Shown: positions 36,273 through 45,945 of the stretch, one piece after another
Numbering within the stretch: position 1 is the stretch's first letter
Layout: every line of letters begins with the position of its first letter
The notes under the pieces: model-generated
Databases searched by the model: none
The model's input: only the letters and a program-made list of their open reading frames with translations
Told to the model about the DNA's origin: nothing
Program-made: the position numbers and the translations under genes
Origin: Candidatus Pantoea floridensis
GTDB lineage: Bacteria; Pseudomonadota; Gammaproteobacteria; Enterobacterales; Enterobacteriaceae
Direction: 5' to 3'
Assembly: GCF_900215435.1 (NCBI RefSeq)
Contig: NZ_OCMY01000001.1
Coordinates: forward strand, 1,488,001-1,552,000
Length of the DNA stretch: 64,000 nt

Positions 36273-36485
36273 TTACCAGCGGTAATCTTTGTTGTGGCTT
36301 TCCCAGTCTTTCACTTCGGTCTCTGCCTGATCTTTCGCATAACCGTAGCGTTCCTGGATTTTACCGACAAGCTGATCGCGTTTACCTTCGATCACGGTCA
36401 TATCATCATCCGTAAGCTTGCCCCACTTCTCCTTCACTTTCCCTTTGAACTGCTTCCAGTTTCCACCAGCTTCGTCTTTATTCAT
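36273..36485 (-). CDS. yjbJ: CsbD family stress protein YjbJ
   Basis: 70-aa small hydrophilic protein, almost identical in layout to E. coli YjbJ (MNKDEAGGNWKQFKGKVKEK at the start). Abundant general-stress protein of unknown mechanism. The ATG at 36485 has GGAGG upstream. It converges with zur; a 17-bp symmetrical sequence CCGATCATAATGATCGG (36223-36239) lies between them. Confidence 0.96.
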   Translation of the reverse strand: MNKDEAGGNWKQFKGKVKEKWGKLTDDDMTVIEGKRDQLVGKIQERYGYAKDQAETEVKDWESHNKDYRW

Positions 36486-36649
36486 AATAATCCTCCACTT
36501 CATCCTGAGTGAGACGGATACATTCTCTGTATATCAAAGAACATACCCACACGATGCGCTATTCATCTGCGCCGTATGAGTTAATTATAGTTGCCGCTTC
36601 GAAGTTTGCAGGAAATTACAGATTAATCTGTAGGTTACGCTTCGCTTAT

Positions 36650-37972
36650 TCAGGCATTAAACCAGCTGTCGCGCTGCCAATGACCGCGCCACATCAGCCA
36701 CAGCGTCACCCCTCGTAGCGCCAGGAATACCGTTATCGCCAGCCATAAACCGTGATTACCAAGCCAGGGTAATGTTAGCAGCGTCAGGCCATAACCCATG
36801 GCGGCTATCATCATGCTGTTACGCATCTCACGACCACGCGTCGCACCAATAAACATGCCATCCAGCAGATAACACCAGACGCCTATCAACGGCAATATCA
36901 CCTGCCAGATGAGATATCTGTCGGCCATTTCACGCAACGCTTCCAGTGATGTCAGCATGGCCACAATCTGCGGCCCCGTGAACGCATAAATCAGGGCAAA
37001 TATTGCGGCGACAAAACAGGCCTGACGACAGGCCGCGTGCCAGATAAGTATTAATCGACTGCGATCTTTCGCGCCTACCGCTTCACCCGAGCAGGCTTCA
37101 ACCGCATAAGCAAAGCCATCTAGCGCGTAGGCGGTAAAAGTGAGGAACATCAGCAATACGGCATTAACCGCCACCACATCTGGACCAATGCGCGCCCCCA
37201 GAATGGTCAGGGATGCAAAGCAGATTTGAAGCATTAAGGAGCGCAGCATGATGTCGCGATTAAGACGGAACAGCCGCGCGGCATCGCCACGCCAGCTGCT
37301 TTTTAGTAGAGCGAAATGAATACCGCGCAGTTTGAGTACGCGCGCCACCATCCACAAACCTACTCCCAGCGTGACATATTCAGCCAGCGCCGTTGCCGCC
37401 GCTGCACCGGCCACTCCCCAATGCAGCTGAAGGACAAATAAAAGGTCGAGCAGGATATTCACCAGATTCCCGACGATAAGCAATACCATCGGCGCACGCG
37501 CATATTGCACGCCTAACAGCCAACCAAGAATAACCAGATTAGCCAAGGTGGCGGGCGCGCTAAGCCAGCGAATCTCAATGAAAATTTTGGCCTGCTGCTG
37601 CACTTCTGGGCTGCCGCCCATTAATGCGGCTGCCAAACTGCTTACCGGCGTTCGCAGCACCATAAATAGCAAACCAAAAACCAAAGCAATCAACAGCGGT
37701 TGGGTCAGGGCGCGTGCCAGCGCCGTTTTGTCATTGGCACCAAACGCCTGCGCGGTAAGGCCAGTGGTACTCATGCGCAGAAACAGCAAGAGCATAAAGA
37801 TAAAACTGGTTGCCGTGGTACCCACGGCGACGCCCCCAAGATAAATCGGGCTATCGAGATGACCAATAACGGCAGTATCCACCACGCCTAACAATGGAAC
37901 GGTGATGTTAGAGAGGATCATCGGCAGCGCCAGCCGCCAAAGCGCTTTATCTGAAGGGGAAAACAGCTGCAT
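36650..37972 (-). CDS. dinF: MATE family efflux protein DinF
   Basis: 440-aa MATE-family transporter of the DNA-damage-inducible F subgroup with 12 helices in two bundles (first residues ALWRLALPMILSNITVPLLG). It protects against oxidative stress and bile salts in E. coli. It follows lexA on the same strand after 134 bases and is cotranscribed with it under SOS control in E. coli; the same is expected here. Confidence 0.96.
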   Translation of the reverse strand: MQLFSPSDKALWRLALPMILSNITVPLLGVVDTAVIGHLDSPIYLGGVAVGTTATSFIFMLLLFLRMSTTGLTAQAFGANDKTALARALTQPLLIALVFGLLFMVLRTPVSSLAAALMGGSPEVQQQAKIFIEIRWLSAPATLANLVILGWLLGVQYARAPMVLLIVGNLVNILLDLLFVLQLHWGVAGAAAATALAEYVTLGVGLWMVARVLKLRGIHFALLKSSWRGDAARLFRLNRDIMLRSLMLQICFASLTILGARIGPDVVAVNAVLLMFLTFTAYALDGFAYAVEACSGEAVGAKDRSRLILIWHAACRQACFVAAIFALIYAFTGPQIVAMLTSLEALREMADRYLIWQVILPLIGVWCYLLDGMFIGATRGREMRNSMMIAAMGYGLTLLTLPWLGNHGLWLAITVFLALRGVTLWLMWRGHWQRDSWFNA

Positions 37973-38106
37973 CAGCCCATTCCGTTATTTGCGGTAACCA
38001 GCGTGATTGCGCCCGACAGTGCCGCAGAAAATGTCAAAAAGAAGTAACTAGCAGACTGCGGCCAGCGCAGCATACGCCGCCGCAGTAGGAGGGAATCAGG
38101 AACGAA

Positions 38107-38721
38107 TCAGAGCCATTCGCCGTTACGCACGATCCCAACGGCCAGACCTTCAACGGTCAATGATTGCTCGCGGGTATCTACCACAATCGGTTGGAAATCG
38201 TTATTTTCCGGCAGAAGATGGACAATCGCGCCCTGCTTTTTCCAGCGTTTGACCGTGACTTCGTCATCAATGCGCGCTACGACAACCTGTCCGTTACGCA
38301 CTTCCTGCGTTTTATGCACCGCCAGCAAGTCACCATCCATAATACCGATGTCTTTCATCGACATACCGCTCACACGCAGCAGGAAATCCGCGCTGGGTTT
38401 GAACAGGTTTGCATCCACCTGATAGTGCGCTTCAATATGCTCCTGTGCCAGCAGCGGCTCGCCCGCAGCGACACGACCAATTAATGGCAAGCCTTCGCTC
38501 GGCTCTTCTTCCATTAATAAGCGAATCCCGCGCGATGCGCCGGAAACAATTTCAATTACGCCTTTACGCGCCAGCGCTTTCAGATGCTCTTCAGCAGCAT
38601 TGGGCGAGCGAAATCCCAGTTGCGCAGCAATTTCCGCACGCGTTGGCGGCATGCCCGTCTGGTTAATATGGTCGCGAATCAGGTCATAGACCTGTTGCTG
38701 CCGTGCAGTTAACGCTTTCAT
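38107..38721 (-). CDS. lexA: SOS repressor LexA
   Basis: 204-aa repressor/autoprotease. Winged HTH (1-70; [18 protein letters not shown]), scissile Ala-Gly in GRVAAGEP (near 84-85), catalytic Ser in [14 protein letters not shown] (near 120) and Lys in VTVKRWKK (near 156). All needed for RecA-stimulated cleavage. Two adjacent LexA boxes precede the gene. Head of the lexA-dinF operon. Confidence 0.99.
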   Translation of the reverse strand: MKALTARQQQVYDLIRDHINQTGMPPTRAEIAAQLGFRSPNAAEEHLKALARKGVIEIVSGASRGIRLLMEEEPSEGLPLIGRVAAGEPLLAQEHIEAHYQVDANLFKPSADFLLRVSGMSMKDIGIMDGDLLAVHKTQEVRNGQVVVARIDDEVTVKRWKKQGAIVHLLPENNDFQPIVVDTREQSLTVEGLAVGIVRNGEWL

Positions 38722-38729
38722 CCCGCCCC

Positions 38730-38764
38730 CTGGTTGTTTATACAGTCGCTGTGAGTATATACAG
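38730..38764. promoter_or_regulatory. Double LexA box controlling lexA
   Basis: CTGGTTGTTTATACAG (38730-38745) and CTGTGAGTATATACAG (38749-38764), both CTG-N10-CAG, are three bases apart, the same tandem layout as E. coli lexA. Confidence 0.96.
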
Positions 38765-38826
38765 GTATTGGCGAAATGAAAACCGTAACAGAGGGAAAAA
38801 TCAGCGGTTTGATGAATCTGGAATGG

Positions 38827-39195
38827 CTATCTCAAATGCGTCCAGAGCAGCACGATCCAAACAAAAAGAGCCAGTAAGATAGTCAGCAATACCGCAGCCG
38901 AGCCCATATCTTTGGCGCGCCCTGATAAGGGATGTTGCTCCTGGCCAATGCGGTCAACGACGGATTCAATGGCACTATTAAGGATTTCGACAATGACAAT
39001 TAGTACCACGGAGCCAATCATCAGCACGCGGGAAATGGCGTCCACATCCAGCCAACAGGCCACGATAATCGCCACCAGCGCGGCTATCGCTTCCTGGCGG
39101 AATGCCGCCTCGTGCTGCCATGCGGCACGCAGCCCCTGCCAGGAATAACCGGCTGCTTTCACTATTCTTACAATACCGGTGACGTTATTTGCCAT
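38827..39195 (-). CDS. dgkA: Diacylglycerol kinase
   Basis: 122-aa trimeric inner-membrane kinase recycling diacylglycerol to phosphatidate. Three helices; active-site Glu residues in RQEAIAAL and the signature VEILNSAIESVVDRI, then SGRAKDMGSAAVLL. Divergent from plsB, an arrangement conserved in enterics. Confidence 0.98.
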   Translation of the reverse strand: MANNVTGIVRIVKAAGYSWQGLRAAWQHEAAFRQEAIAALVAIIVACWLDVDAISRVLMIGSVVLIVIVEILNSAIESVVDRIGQEQHPLSGRAKDMGSAAVLLTILLALFVWIVLLWTHLR

Positions 39196-39322
39196 GTTTA
39201 GGGAACCCTTGATCTATTTTGACGTCAATGTGTGGGCAGTATGAGGTGGCAGAGCCACAGATCTTCGCTGCACTTTCTGGTATGCTTGCCGCGCTTTGCT
39301 AACAAGAGGCTTTAAGTTGTCT

Positions 39323-41746
39323 ATGTCAGGTTGGCGTAAACTCTATTACAAATTATTGAATTTACCACTCTCTATTTTGGTAAAAAGTAAGGTCATTCCG
39401 ACCGATCCTATCTCTGAACACGGAATCGATCCGACACGTCCAGTGATGTATGTTTTGCCTTACGATTCAAAGGCTGACTTGCTCACACTTCGTGCACAAT
39501 GTTTGAAACACGATTTGCCCGATCCGCTGGCTCCGCTAGAGATCGATGGCACCTTGCTGCCGCGCCACGTGTTTATTCACGATGGCCCACGCGTTATTCC
39601 CTATTTCGTGGCCAATCCCGAATCGGTAAAGCTGTTCCACGATTATCTGGATTTACACCGCAGCAACCCGCAGCTCGATGTACAAATGTTGCCGGTCGCG
39701 GTGATGTTTGGCCGCGCGCCGGGACGTGAAACATCAGGTGAATCCACACCGCATCTACGCGTTCTGAATGGCGTACAGAAATTCTTCGCCATTTTGTGGC
39801 ACGGTCGCGATAGCTTTGTCCGCTTCTCGCAAACCGTTTCGTTACGTCAGATGGCGACCGAACACGGCACTGATAAGTCGATTGCACAGAAGCTGGCGCG
39901 TGTCGCGCGCATTCATTTTGCTCGCCAGCGTCTGGCCGCTGTGGGTCCACGTCTGCCTGCACGCCAGGATCTCTTCAACAAGCTGTTGCAATCCAAGGCG
40001 ATTGAAAAAGCGGTAGAAGATGAGGCGCGCAGCAAAAAGATCTCACATGAGAAAGCCCAGCAGAACGCCATCGAAATGATGGAAGAAGTGGCGGCAAACT
40101 TCTCCTACGAAGCGATTAAAGTGACTGACCGCGTGATGGGCTGGCTATGGAGCCGGCTGTATCAAGGCATCAACGTTCACGGTGGCGAGCGCGTACGTCA
40201 GCTGGCGCAGGATGGACATGAGATTGTTTATGTGCCCTGCCACCGCAGCCATATGGACTATTTGTTGCTTTCCTACGTGCTTTATCATCAAGGCCTGGTG
40301 CCGCCGCACATTGCTGCGGGTATCAACCTGAACTTCTGGCCTGCGGGCCCGATTTTCCGTCGTCTTGGCGCGTTCTTTATTCGTCGTACCTTCAAGGGCA
40401 ATAAACTTTATTCCACCGTGTTCCGTGAATATCTCGGCGAACTGTTTAGCCGTGGTTACTCGGTGGAATATTTTGTGGAAGGCGGCCGCTCGCGTACCGG
40501 TAGATTGTTGGATCCGAAAACCGGCACGCTATCAATGACGCTGCAAGCCATGCTGCGCGGCGGCAGCCGTCCCATCACTTTCGTGCCAATTTATATTGGT
40601 TATGAGCACGTGATGGAAGTGGGCACTTACGCGAAAGAACTGCGCGGCGCGGCCAAAGAGAAAGAGAGTTTCCTGCAGATGGTGCGCGGCTTACGTAAGC
40701 TGCGCAATCTTGGTCAGGGCTACGTCAACTTTGGCGAACCGCTGCCCTTGATGAACTATCTGAACAAAAACGTGCCGGAATGGCGTGATGCGATCGATCC
40801 TATCGAACCCCAACGTCCAGCCTGGATGACGCCAGCCGTAAATGACATTGCGGCGAAGCTGATGGTGCGCATCAACGAAGCCGGTGCCGCGAATGCCATG
40901 AACCTGTGCGTCACCGCGCTACTGGCCTCACGTCAGCGTTCACTCACTCGCGAACAGTTGATTGAGCAGCTGGAGTGCTACACCCAACTGCTGCGCAACG
41001 TGCCCTATTCGCCGGAAGCAACCGTGCCGGATATGAGCGCCGAAGCACTGCTTGATCACGCCATGGGCATGAACAAGTTCGAGACTGAGCAAGACAACAT
41101 TGGCGACATCATCATTCTGCCGCGCGAGCAGGCGGTGCTGATGACTTACTACCGCAACAATATCCATCATATGCTGGTGATGCCATCGCTGATCGCCGCC
41201 ATCGTGCAGCAGCATCGTGAAATCAGCGAAGCAGAGTTGCTGCGGCAGGTTAGCCTGGTGTATCCAATGCTGAAGAGCGAGTTGTTCCTGCGTTGGGATA
41301 ATGCTGAGCTGCCCGCCCTGCTGAATGCACTGTGCGTAGAAATGACACGTCAGGGGCTGATTACACTGCAGGATGGCCAGCTCAAAATGAGCCCGGCACG
41401 TCATCGTTCATTGCAGCTGCTGGCAGCGGGTATTCGTGAAACGTTGCAGCGCTTTGCGATTACCTTCGCCATTCTCAGCGCGAAACCGGCGATTAACCGT
41501 GGCACGCTGGAGAAAGAGAGCCGCACGCTGGCTCAACGTCTCTCAGTGCTGCACGGTATCAACGCGCCGGAGTTCTTCGATAAAGCGGTGTTTACCGCAT
41601 TGGTACTGACGCTGCGCGATGAAGGCTATATCAGTGACAAAGGTGATGCAGATGCAGAACGTAGTCATATGATGTGGCAGATGCTGGCGGAGTTAGTGAC
41701 AAGCGATGTGCGTCTGACGATTGAGAGCGCGGTCGCGCACGATTAA
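39323..41746 (+). CDS. plsB: Glycerol-3-phosphate 1-O-acyltransferase
   Basis: 807-aa membrane-associated acyltransferase for the first step of phospholipid synthesis, exactly the E. coli length when started at the ATG at 39323 ([19 protein letters not shown]); a longer frame begins nine codons upstream. The catalytic HX4D motif is HRSHMDYLL (near residue 305), with the acceptor-binding EGGRSRTGR and FVPIYIGYE blocks downstream. Strong terminator follows. Confidence 0.98.
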   Translation: MSGWRKLYYKLLNLPLSILVKSKVIPTDPISEHGIDPTRPVMYVLPYDSKADLLTLRAQCLKHDLPDPLAPLEIDGTLLPRHVFIHDGPRVIPYFVANPESVKLFHDYLDLHRSNPQLDVQMLPVAVMFGRAPGRETSGESTPHLRVLNGVQKFFAILWHGRDSFVRFSQTVSLRQMATEHGTDKSIAQKLARVARIHFARQRLAAVGPRLPARQDLFNKLLQSKAIEKAVEDEARSKKISHEKAQQNAIEMMEEVAANFSYEAIKVTDRVMGWLWSRLYQGINVHGGERVRQLAQDGHEIVYVPCHRSHMDYLLLSYVLYHQGLVPPHIAAGINLNFWPAGPIFRRLGAFFIRRTFKGNKLYSTVFREYLGELFSRGYSVEYFVEGGRSRTGRLLDPKTGTLSMTLQAMLRGGSRPITFVPIYIGYEHVMEVGTYAKELRGAAKEKESFLQMVRGLRKLRNLGQGYVNFGEPLPLMNYLNKNVPEWRDAIDPIEPQRPAWMTPAVNDIAAKLMVRINEAGAANAMNLCVTALLASRQRSLTREQLIEQLECYTQLLRNVPYSPEATVPDMSAEALLDHAMGMNKFETEQDNIGDIIILPREQAVLMTYYRNNIHHMLVMPSLIAAIVQQHREISEAELLRQVSLVYPMLKSELFLRWDNAELPALLNALCVEMTRQGLITLQDGQLKMSPARHRSLQLLAAGIRETLQRFAITFAILSAKPAINRGTLEKESRTLAQRLSVLHGINAPEFFDKAVFTALVLTLRDEGYISDKGDADAERSHMMWQMLAELVTSDVRLTIESAVAHD

Positions 41747-41762
41747 CCTGGCGACCCGCGAT

Positions 41763-41791
41763 AAAAAGGCGCACATCGGTGCGCCTTTTTT
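41763..41791. terminator. Bidirectional terminator between plsB and ubiA
   Basis: AAAAAGGCGCAC and GTGCGCCTTTTTT around ATCG, with A- and T-runs on both flanks. Confidence 0.94.
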
Positions 41792-41793
41792 GT

Positions 41794-42684
41794 TTACAGC
41801 AAATCGGCGAACGGTACGGTGCTGAGCAAGATGCCGATAAATAACACCATGCCCACATAGTTGTTATTCAGAAACGCCTGGAAGCAGGTATCGCGCTCGC
41901 GCTGAGCAATCAGCTTCTGCTGATGCACAAACAGTCCCGCAGCGAGTAACAGCGACCAGTAAAACGCGCCGTTCAAATGGAGCATCATTCCGACCAACGC
42001 CATCAGGGCGAGCGTCGCCAGCTGCAGCAGACCGATAATCAGCTTGTCGTAACGACCAAACAAAATGGCCGTCGACTTCACACCAATCTTCACATCGTCA
42101 TCGCGGTCAACCATCGCATATTGCGTGTCATAGGCCACCGTCCAGCAGATATTCGCCAGGAATACTAACCAGCAAACCAAAGGTAAGGACTCACTAACTG
42201 CGGCCCATCCCATCGGAATCGCCCAGCCAAACGCCGCGCCCAGCACCACCTGCGGCAGATGCGTGTAGCGCTTCATAAACGGATACACCCATGCCAGCGC
42301 CAGGCCGCCAAAGGAGAGCAAAATGGTCATGGTGTTCATGGTCAACACCAGCATAAATGCCAGAATTCCCAGGCCGGCAAACAGCAGTTTGGCCTCCTTC
42401 TCCGTCACCGCACCGCTGGCCAGTGGACGTGAAGCGGTACGCTTAACATGACCATCGATTTTGCGGTCAGCGTAATCGTTGATCACGCAGCCCGCTGCAC
42501 GCATCACAATAACGCCGAGGACAAATACCAGCAGCACCGGCAGCGGCGGAATCGCCATGCCGGAAAGCCACAGCGCCCACATCGTCGGCCACAGCAGTAA
42601 AACGGTGCCGATCGGTTTATCGATACGCATCAGTCGGCGGTAAGCCTGCCATTTGGTCATGGGAAGAGTGTTTTGCACGGTCAT
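41794..42684 (-). CDS. ubiA: 4-hydroxybenzoate octaprenyltransferase
   Basis: 296-aa intramembrane prenyltransferase of ubiquinone synthesis with nine helices. The first Asp-rich motif is [15 protein letters not shown] and the second [12 protein letters not shown]. Its start directly follows the ubiC stop, so the pair is translationally adjacent; UbiC supplies its 4-hydroxybenzoate substrate. Confidence 0.98.
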   Translation of the reverse strand: MTVQNTLPMTKWQAYRRLMRIDKPIGTVLLLWPTMWALWLSGMAIPPLPVLLVFVLGVIVMRAAGCVINDYADRKIDGHVKRTASRPLASGAVTEKEAKLLFAGLGILAFMLVLTMNTMTILLSFGGLALAWVYPFMKRYTHLPQVVLGAAFGWAIPMGWAAVSESLPLVCWLVFLANICWTVAYDTQYAMVDRDDDVKIGVKSTAILFGRYDKLIIGLLQLATLALMALVGMMLHLNGAFYWSLLLAAGLFVHQQKLIAQRERDTCFQAFLNNNYVGMVLFIGILLSTVPFADLL

Positions 42685-43203
42685 TTATCCTTGGTCCAGC
42701 GTGCGATACAGCGGCGACGCAGGTAAAAACAGTTCAGTAAGCAGCAGCGGTTTGCCTGATAAACGCAGGCGGGAACGCCGTCCCCACAGATCGCCCACCT
42801 GGCCTGCATCGATAAAATCGCGGCTCAAGGTAGAAGAAGAAAACAGGTAGCGGCCAAGAGGACGCGTACCCAGCTGTTGCAGCATCAGCTCCGGACCGTT
42901 CAGGGTGCTTTCCGGTACCACGGTTCGGCCTATCAACCAGGGTTCGCCATCGCCGCACAGCACGATTTCGCGTAGCCAGAACCGTTGGTCTGCCGGCAAA
43001 AACGCGGCTTCATCCGTCACTTCATCTATGCCAATAAAGTCTTCGCGGATGAGTTCAACGGTCACCTGGCGGCAATGCTGTTCGAAGCGACGCGTCATGG
43101 AATCCTCTTCCATCAACCAGTCAATTAGCGGGGCAGAAAGCAGCGGGGAAGAGGCTGGTAGCCAGTGCAGTGCGCGTAACTGGCGCAGCGCTTCATGCGA
43201 CAT
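42685..43203 (-). CDS. ubiC: Chorismate lyase
   Basis: 172-aa soluble enzyme converting chorismate to 4-hydroxybenzoate plus pyruvate. The family features [26 protein letters not shown] and the C-terminal [14 protein letters not shown] (active-site Glu) are present. First gene of the ubiC-ubiA operon. Confidence 0.97.
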   Translation of the reverse strand: MSHEALRQLRALHWLPASSPLLSAPLIDWLMEEDSMTRRFEQHCRQVTVELIREDFIGIDEVTDEAAFLPADQRFWLREIVLCGDGEPWLIGRTVVPESTLNGPELMLQQLGTRPLGRYLFSSSTLSRDFIDAGQVGDLWGRRSRLRLSGKPLLLTELFLPASPLYRTLDQG

Positions 43204-43295
43204 CAGGGCATCTCCAGAAAAAAAGTTGCCCTAGTTTAGCGCAGAGCAGAATGCGTGGCACGGCTCGTTGTGCCACGTCATTGAAAGAATATTAA

Positions 43296-43706
43296 TTACT
43301 CACGCTTCAGCCGGTTACTGTTCGCCAGCCACAGCGTTACCACCAGGATCAGGATCGCAGCTGAGTAATACAGCGTATCGAAGGGGTTTTTATGGTCGAC
43401 GATGATCAGGCGAATAATCGCCGTGATACCAATGTAGATGAAATAGCGCAGCGGGAAGTGATATCCCGACTGAAAATATTTCACAATCAACGCGATAAAT
43501 TCAAAATAGAGGAAATAGATGACGATGCCTTCAATCAGCAGATAGGAAGACGTCTGCTCACCGGTGCTAAAGAGCACATTGGCCAGATGAATGGTTTCTT
43601 TGCCGAGAAACACCACGAGGATTATGGCAAGGATGATCAGTCCAATATTGAGCACCCACTGCAGCAGCAATGAAATATATTGCCCTACGCCTGATTTTGT
43701 TGTCAT
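43296..43706 (-). CDS. psiE: Phosphate-starvation-inducible protein PsiE
   Basis: 136-aa membrane protein with four helices and the family stretch [18 protein letters not shown]. In E. coli it is induced by PhoB and repressed by cAMP-CRP; a perfect CRP site stands 49 bases upstream here, but no convincing Pho box was found. Function unknown. It borders the phosphorus-related operon that follows. Confidence 0.95.
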   Translation of the reverse strand: MTTKSGVGQYISLLLQWVLNIGLIILAIILVVFLGKETIHLANVLFSTGEQTSSYLLIEGIVIYFLYFEFIALIVKYFQSGYHFPLRYFIYIGITAIIRLIIVDHKNPFDTLYYSAAILILVVTLWLANSNRLKRE

Positions 43707-43754
43707 TTTTGCGCCTTAGTCTCCGCTGAAATGGTTGGCGCTATCATGCTGTAG

Positions 43755-43770
43755 TGTGATCAAAATCACA
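43755..43770. promoter_or_regulatory. CRP site upstream of psiE
   Basis: TGTGATCAAAATCACA is a perfect TGTGA-N6-TCACA site. It is four bases beyond the stop of the GntR-family gene and 49 before psiE, so psiE is the likely target. Confidence 0.85.
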
Positions 43771-43774
43771 ATAT

Positions 43775-44473
43775 TTATACTTCGACATCCACGCAGAGCG
43801 CGTCGTAGCGCCAGAACTCGCAGTCACAATCAATGACGCGCTTGTATTGATCGCGGTTGATGCGAGTGATCAGCAAGCCCGGCGTGCCGCTGGCCACATT
43901 CAGGGCAGGAGCGGCACGTGCCGGAAGCGGCCCAGGCAAAATGGTAAAACGCGCGCCGCCATAGCGAATGCCGTAACGCTGATCGTAGAGATCGGTAAGC
44001 GATCGCGTGAGGTCCTCTGCCATTAACCCCGGGAAAAAGGCTGGGTTGAGGTAATGCTCAACATACAATACTGCGCGTCCGTCGATACGCCGTAAGCGCC
44101 GAACGCGATATACCTTATCGCCTTCCAGCAACTGTAAATGACGCGCAATCGCTAGCTGTGCGGGCACTTCACTGGCTTCAAGCACTTCGGTACTGGCCAC
44201 GCGCCCTTGCTCAGCAGCCATGGCATGAAAGTGGCTGTGATGCGATGGATTGTAAACCAGACGCGGTGGTGCGATAAACCAGCCGCGACGCAGTTCACGA
44301 AAGATAATGCCCTGCGCTTCCAGCAAACCGAGCGCCTCACGCAGCGTGATGCGGGTGGTGGAATAGTGTTCACTTAGGGCGCGTTCCGCAGGCAAACGAC
44401 CGCTGGCAAATTCACCGTTTTCAATACGTTCCCGCAGCCCTGCCGCAATCACATCTGCCGTTTTAGACAACAT
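43775..44473 (-). CDS. GntR/HutC family regulator with UTRA domain (PhnR/PhnF-like)
   Basis: 232-aa regulator: N-terminal GntR winged HTH (1-70; LSEHYSTTRITLREALGLLE) and a UTRA effector domain (about 80-230; YVEHYLNPAFFPGL, FWRYDALCVDVEV). Related UTRA proteins control phosphonate (PhnF, PhnR), histidine or sugar genes and release DNA on binding the inducer. It is divergent from a transporter/hydrolase operon, and a TGG-N6-CCA dyad close to the PhnF operator lies at that promoter. Inverted Pho-box-like repeats point into this gene. Confidence 0.9.
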   Translation of the reverse strand: MLSKTADVIAAGLRERIENGEFASGRLPAERALSEHYSTTRITLREALGLLEAQGIIFRELRRGWFIAPPRLVYNPSHHSHFHAMAAEQGRVASTEVLEASEVPAQLAIARHLQLLEGDKVYRVRRLRRIDGRAVLYVEHYLNPAFFPGLMAEDLTRSLTDLYDQRYGIRYGGARFTILPGPLPARAAPALNVASGTPGLLITRINRDQYKRVIDCDCEFWRYDALCVDVEV

Positions 44474-44505
44474 TTTTTAGCCTCATTTTGGGGCAAATCT
44501 GCACT

Positions 44506-44534
44506 ATGACAGTTCGATGACTACAATGTGACAA
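44506..44534 (-). promoter_or_regulatory. Three-repeat Pho-box array facing the GntR-family gene
   Basis: On the minus strand the 7-mers TTGTCAC (44528-44534), TAGTCAT (44517-44523) and CTGTCAT (44506-44512) repeat every 11 bp with 4-base spacers, the exact PhoB half-site geometry (consensus CTGTCAT-N4-CTGTCAT). The -10 downstream is poor, so activity is uncertain. Confidence 0.65.
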
Positions 44535-44603
44535 GGAACAACCCACGCTTTAGCGCGCTGTAACCGCATGTGGATCGTCGCGCCACACCACATTTCACCA
44601 CCA

Positions 44604-44637
44604 TGGTCATAAAACCTTCATCTACTCGGGCTACATT
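44604..44637 (+). promoter_or_regulatory. Pho-box promoter of the organophosphorus operon
   Basis: TGGTCATAAAACCTTCAT (44604-44621) matches 14 of 18 positions of the Pho-box consensus, with the correct 7-4-7 layout. After exactly 10 bases comes a -10-like TACATT (44632-44637), the spacing of known PhoB-dependent promoters, with no good -35. It fires toward the binding-protein gene. Confidence 0.68.
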
Positions 44638-44651
44638 GGCTCGGTTCTTGC

Positions 44652-44663
44652 TGGACTAGACCA
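44652..44663. promoter_or_regulatory. Operator-like dyad for the GntR/UTRA regulator
   Basis: TGGACTAGACCA lies just downstream of the predicted start site and differs at two positions from the PhnF-type operator TGGTATAGACCA. TTCTTG/CAAGAA arms (44645-44650, 44662-44667) extend the symmetry. Binding would block transcription from the Pho promoter; inferred. Confidence 0.65.
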
Positions 44664-44697
44664 AGAAGTCCCACAACATATACCGGGAGCAATCGAG

Positions 44698-45759
44698 ATG
44701 AAAGCGTTAATCGCCTCTGTAGTAGCCAGTGCCGTACTGCTTGCGCTGCCTGCCGCGCACGCCGCAGATAATGACCTCGCCGCGCTGGAAAAAGCGGCGC
44801 GCGCGGAAGGCCAGGTCAACAGCGTCGGCATGCCAGACAGCTGGGCAAACTGGAAAGATACCTGGAGTGATCTCAACAGCAAATACGGCCTGAAGCACAG
44901 TGACACGGACATGTCCTCTGCACAGGAGCTGGCAAAATTTGCGGCAGAGAAAGAGAACGCCAGCGCCGATATCGGTGATGTGGGTGCCGCATTCGGTCCA
45001 ATTGCCGTGACGAAAGGCGTAGCACAGCCATACAAGCCAACGCATTGGGATCAAATCCCGAGCTGGGCAAAAGATCAGGATGGCAACTGGATGCTGGCGT
45101 ATACCGGCACCATCGCGTTCCTGGTGGATAAGCAGCAGGTGAAGGACGTGCCGCACAGCTGGGCCGATCTGAAGAAAGGTAAGTATGTGGTCACTATCGG
45201 CGATGTCGGCACTGCGGCTCAGGCAGCTAACGGCGTACTGGCCGCCAGCTATGCCTTGGGCGGTGACGAGAAGAACGTGAAACCGGCGCTGAGCTTCTTC
45301 GGCGACCTGGCGAAAGAGGGTCGCCTTGGCGTGACCGATCCGGTGATTGCCAACATCGAGAAAGGTGAAATCCAGGTGGCTGTAGTGTGGGACTTTAACG
45401 GCCTGAACTACCGCGATCAGATCGATAAAAATCGCTACGAAGTGGTGATTCCATCCGATGGTTCCGTCACCTCTGGCTACTCAACCATCATCAACAAATA
45501 CGCTAAGCATCCAAACGCCGCCAAGCTGGCGCGCGAATATATCTTGTCTGATGAAGGTCAGATCAACCTGGCGAAAGGCTATGCGCGTCCGATTCGTGCC
45601 GAGCATTTAACCCTGCCAGCTGACGTGCAGGCCAAACTGCTGCCGCAGTCTGAGTATAAAAATGCTCGTCCGATCAAAGATCAGGCCGCATGGGATAAGA
45701 CGTCGAAAATGCTGCCGCGCCTGTGGCAAGAGAACGTCATCATTAATATGAAGCAATGA
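44698..45759 (+). CDS. ABC transporter periplasmic substrate-binding protein
   Basis: 353-aa binding protein with a clear signal peptide (VVASAVLLALPAAHAAD, cleavage after AHA). It belongs to the iron/2-aminoethylphosphonate/polyamine-type class of type II binding proteins (SBP_bac_6/11-like), with GDVGAAFGP and SVTSGYSTIINKYAKHP. First gene of a five-gene operon, divergent from the UTRA regulator and led by a Pho-box promoter. Ligand unknown; an organophosphate or phosphonate is inferred from regulation and from the hydrolase in the operon. Confidence 0.9.
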   Translation: MKALIASVVASAVLLALPAAHAADNDLAALEKAARAEGQVNSVGMPDSWANWKDTWSDLNSKYGLKHSDTDMSSAQELAKFAAEKENASADIGDVGAAFGPIAVTKGVAQPYKPTHWDQIPSWAKDQDGNWMLAYTGTIAFLVDKQQVKDVPHSWADLKKGKYVVTIGDVGTAAQAANGVLAASYALGGDEKNVKPALSFFGDLAKEGRLGVTDPVIANIEKGEIQVAVVWDFNGLNYRDQIDKNRYEVVIPSDGSVTSGYSTIINKYAKHPNAAKLAREYILSDEGQINLAKGYARPIRAEHLTLPADVQAKLLPQSEYKNARPIKDQAAWDKTSKMLPRLWQENVIINMKQ

Positions 45760-45805
45760 TGTAGCGTGGTTCGATTATGTTCGGTAATCACATCACGCAC
45801 TCTTT

Positions 45806-45893
45806 GTAGCGGCGCGATTTATCGCGCTGTGTTGATGTGATTATCGCGCATATAGAGCCTGCCAGGGCGATGCGCAATAAATTGCGCCGCTAC
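45806..45893. repeat. REP-like element, family B (inverted pair)
   Basis: GTAGCGGCGCGATTTATCGC at the left and GCAATAAATTGCGCCGCTAC at the right face each other across 44 bases. It lies inside the operon between the binding-protein and hydrolase genes, where it could cause differential mRNA stability favouring the binding protein. Confidence 0.85.
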
Positions 45894-45945
45894 GGTATGT
45901 GCGGGCATTAATCTCATATCGAAAAGTATTTCTTGAGGAGAAAGG

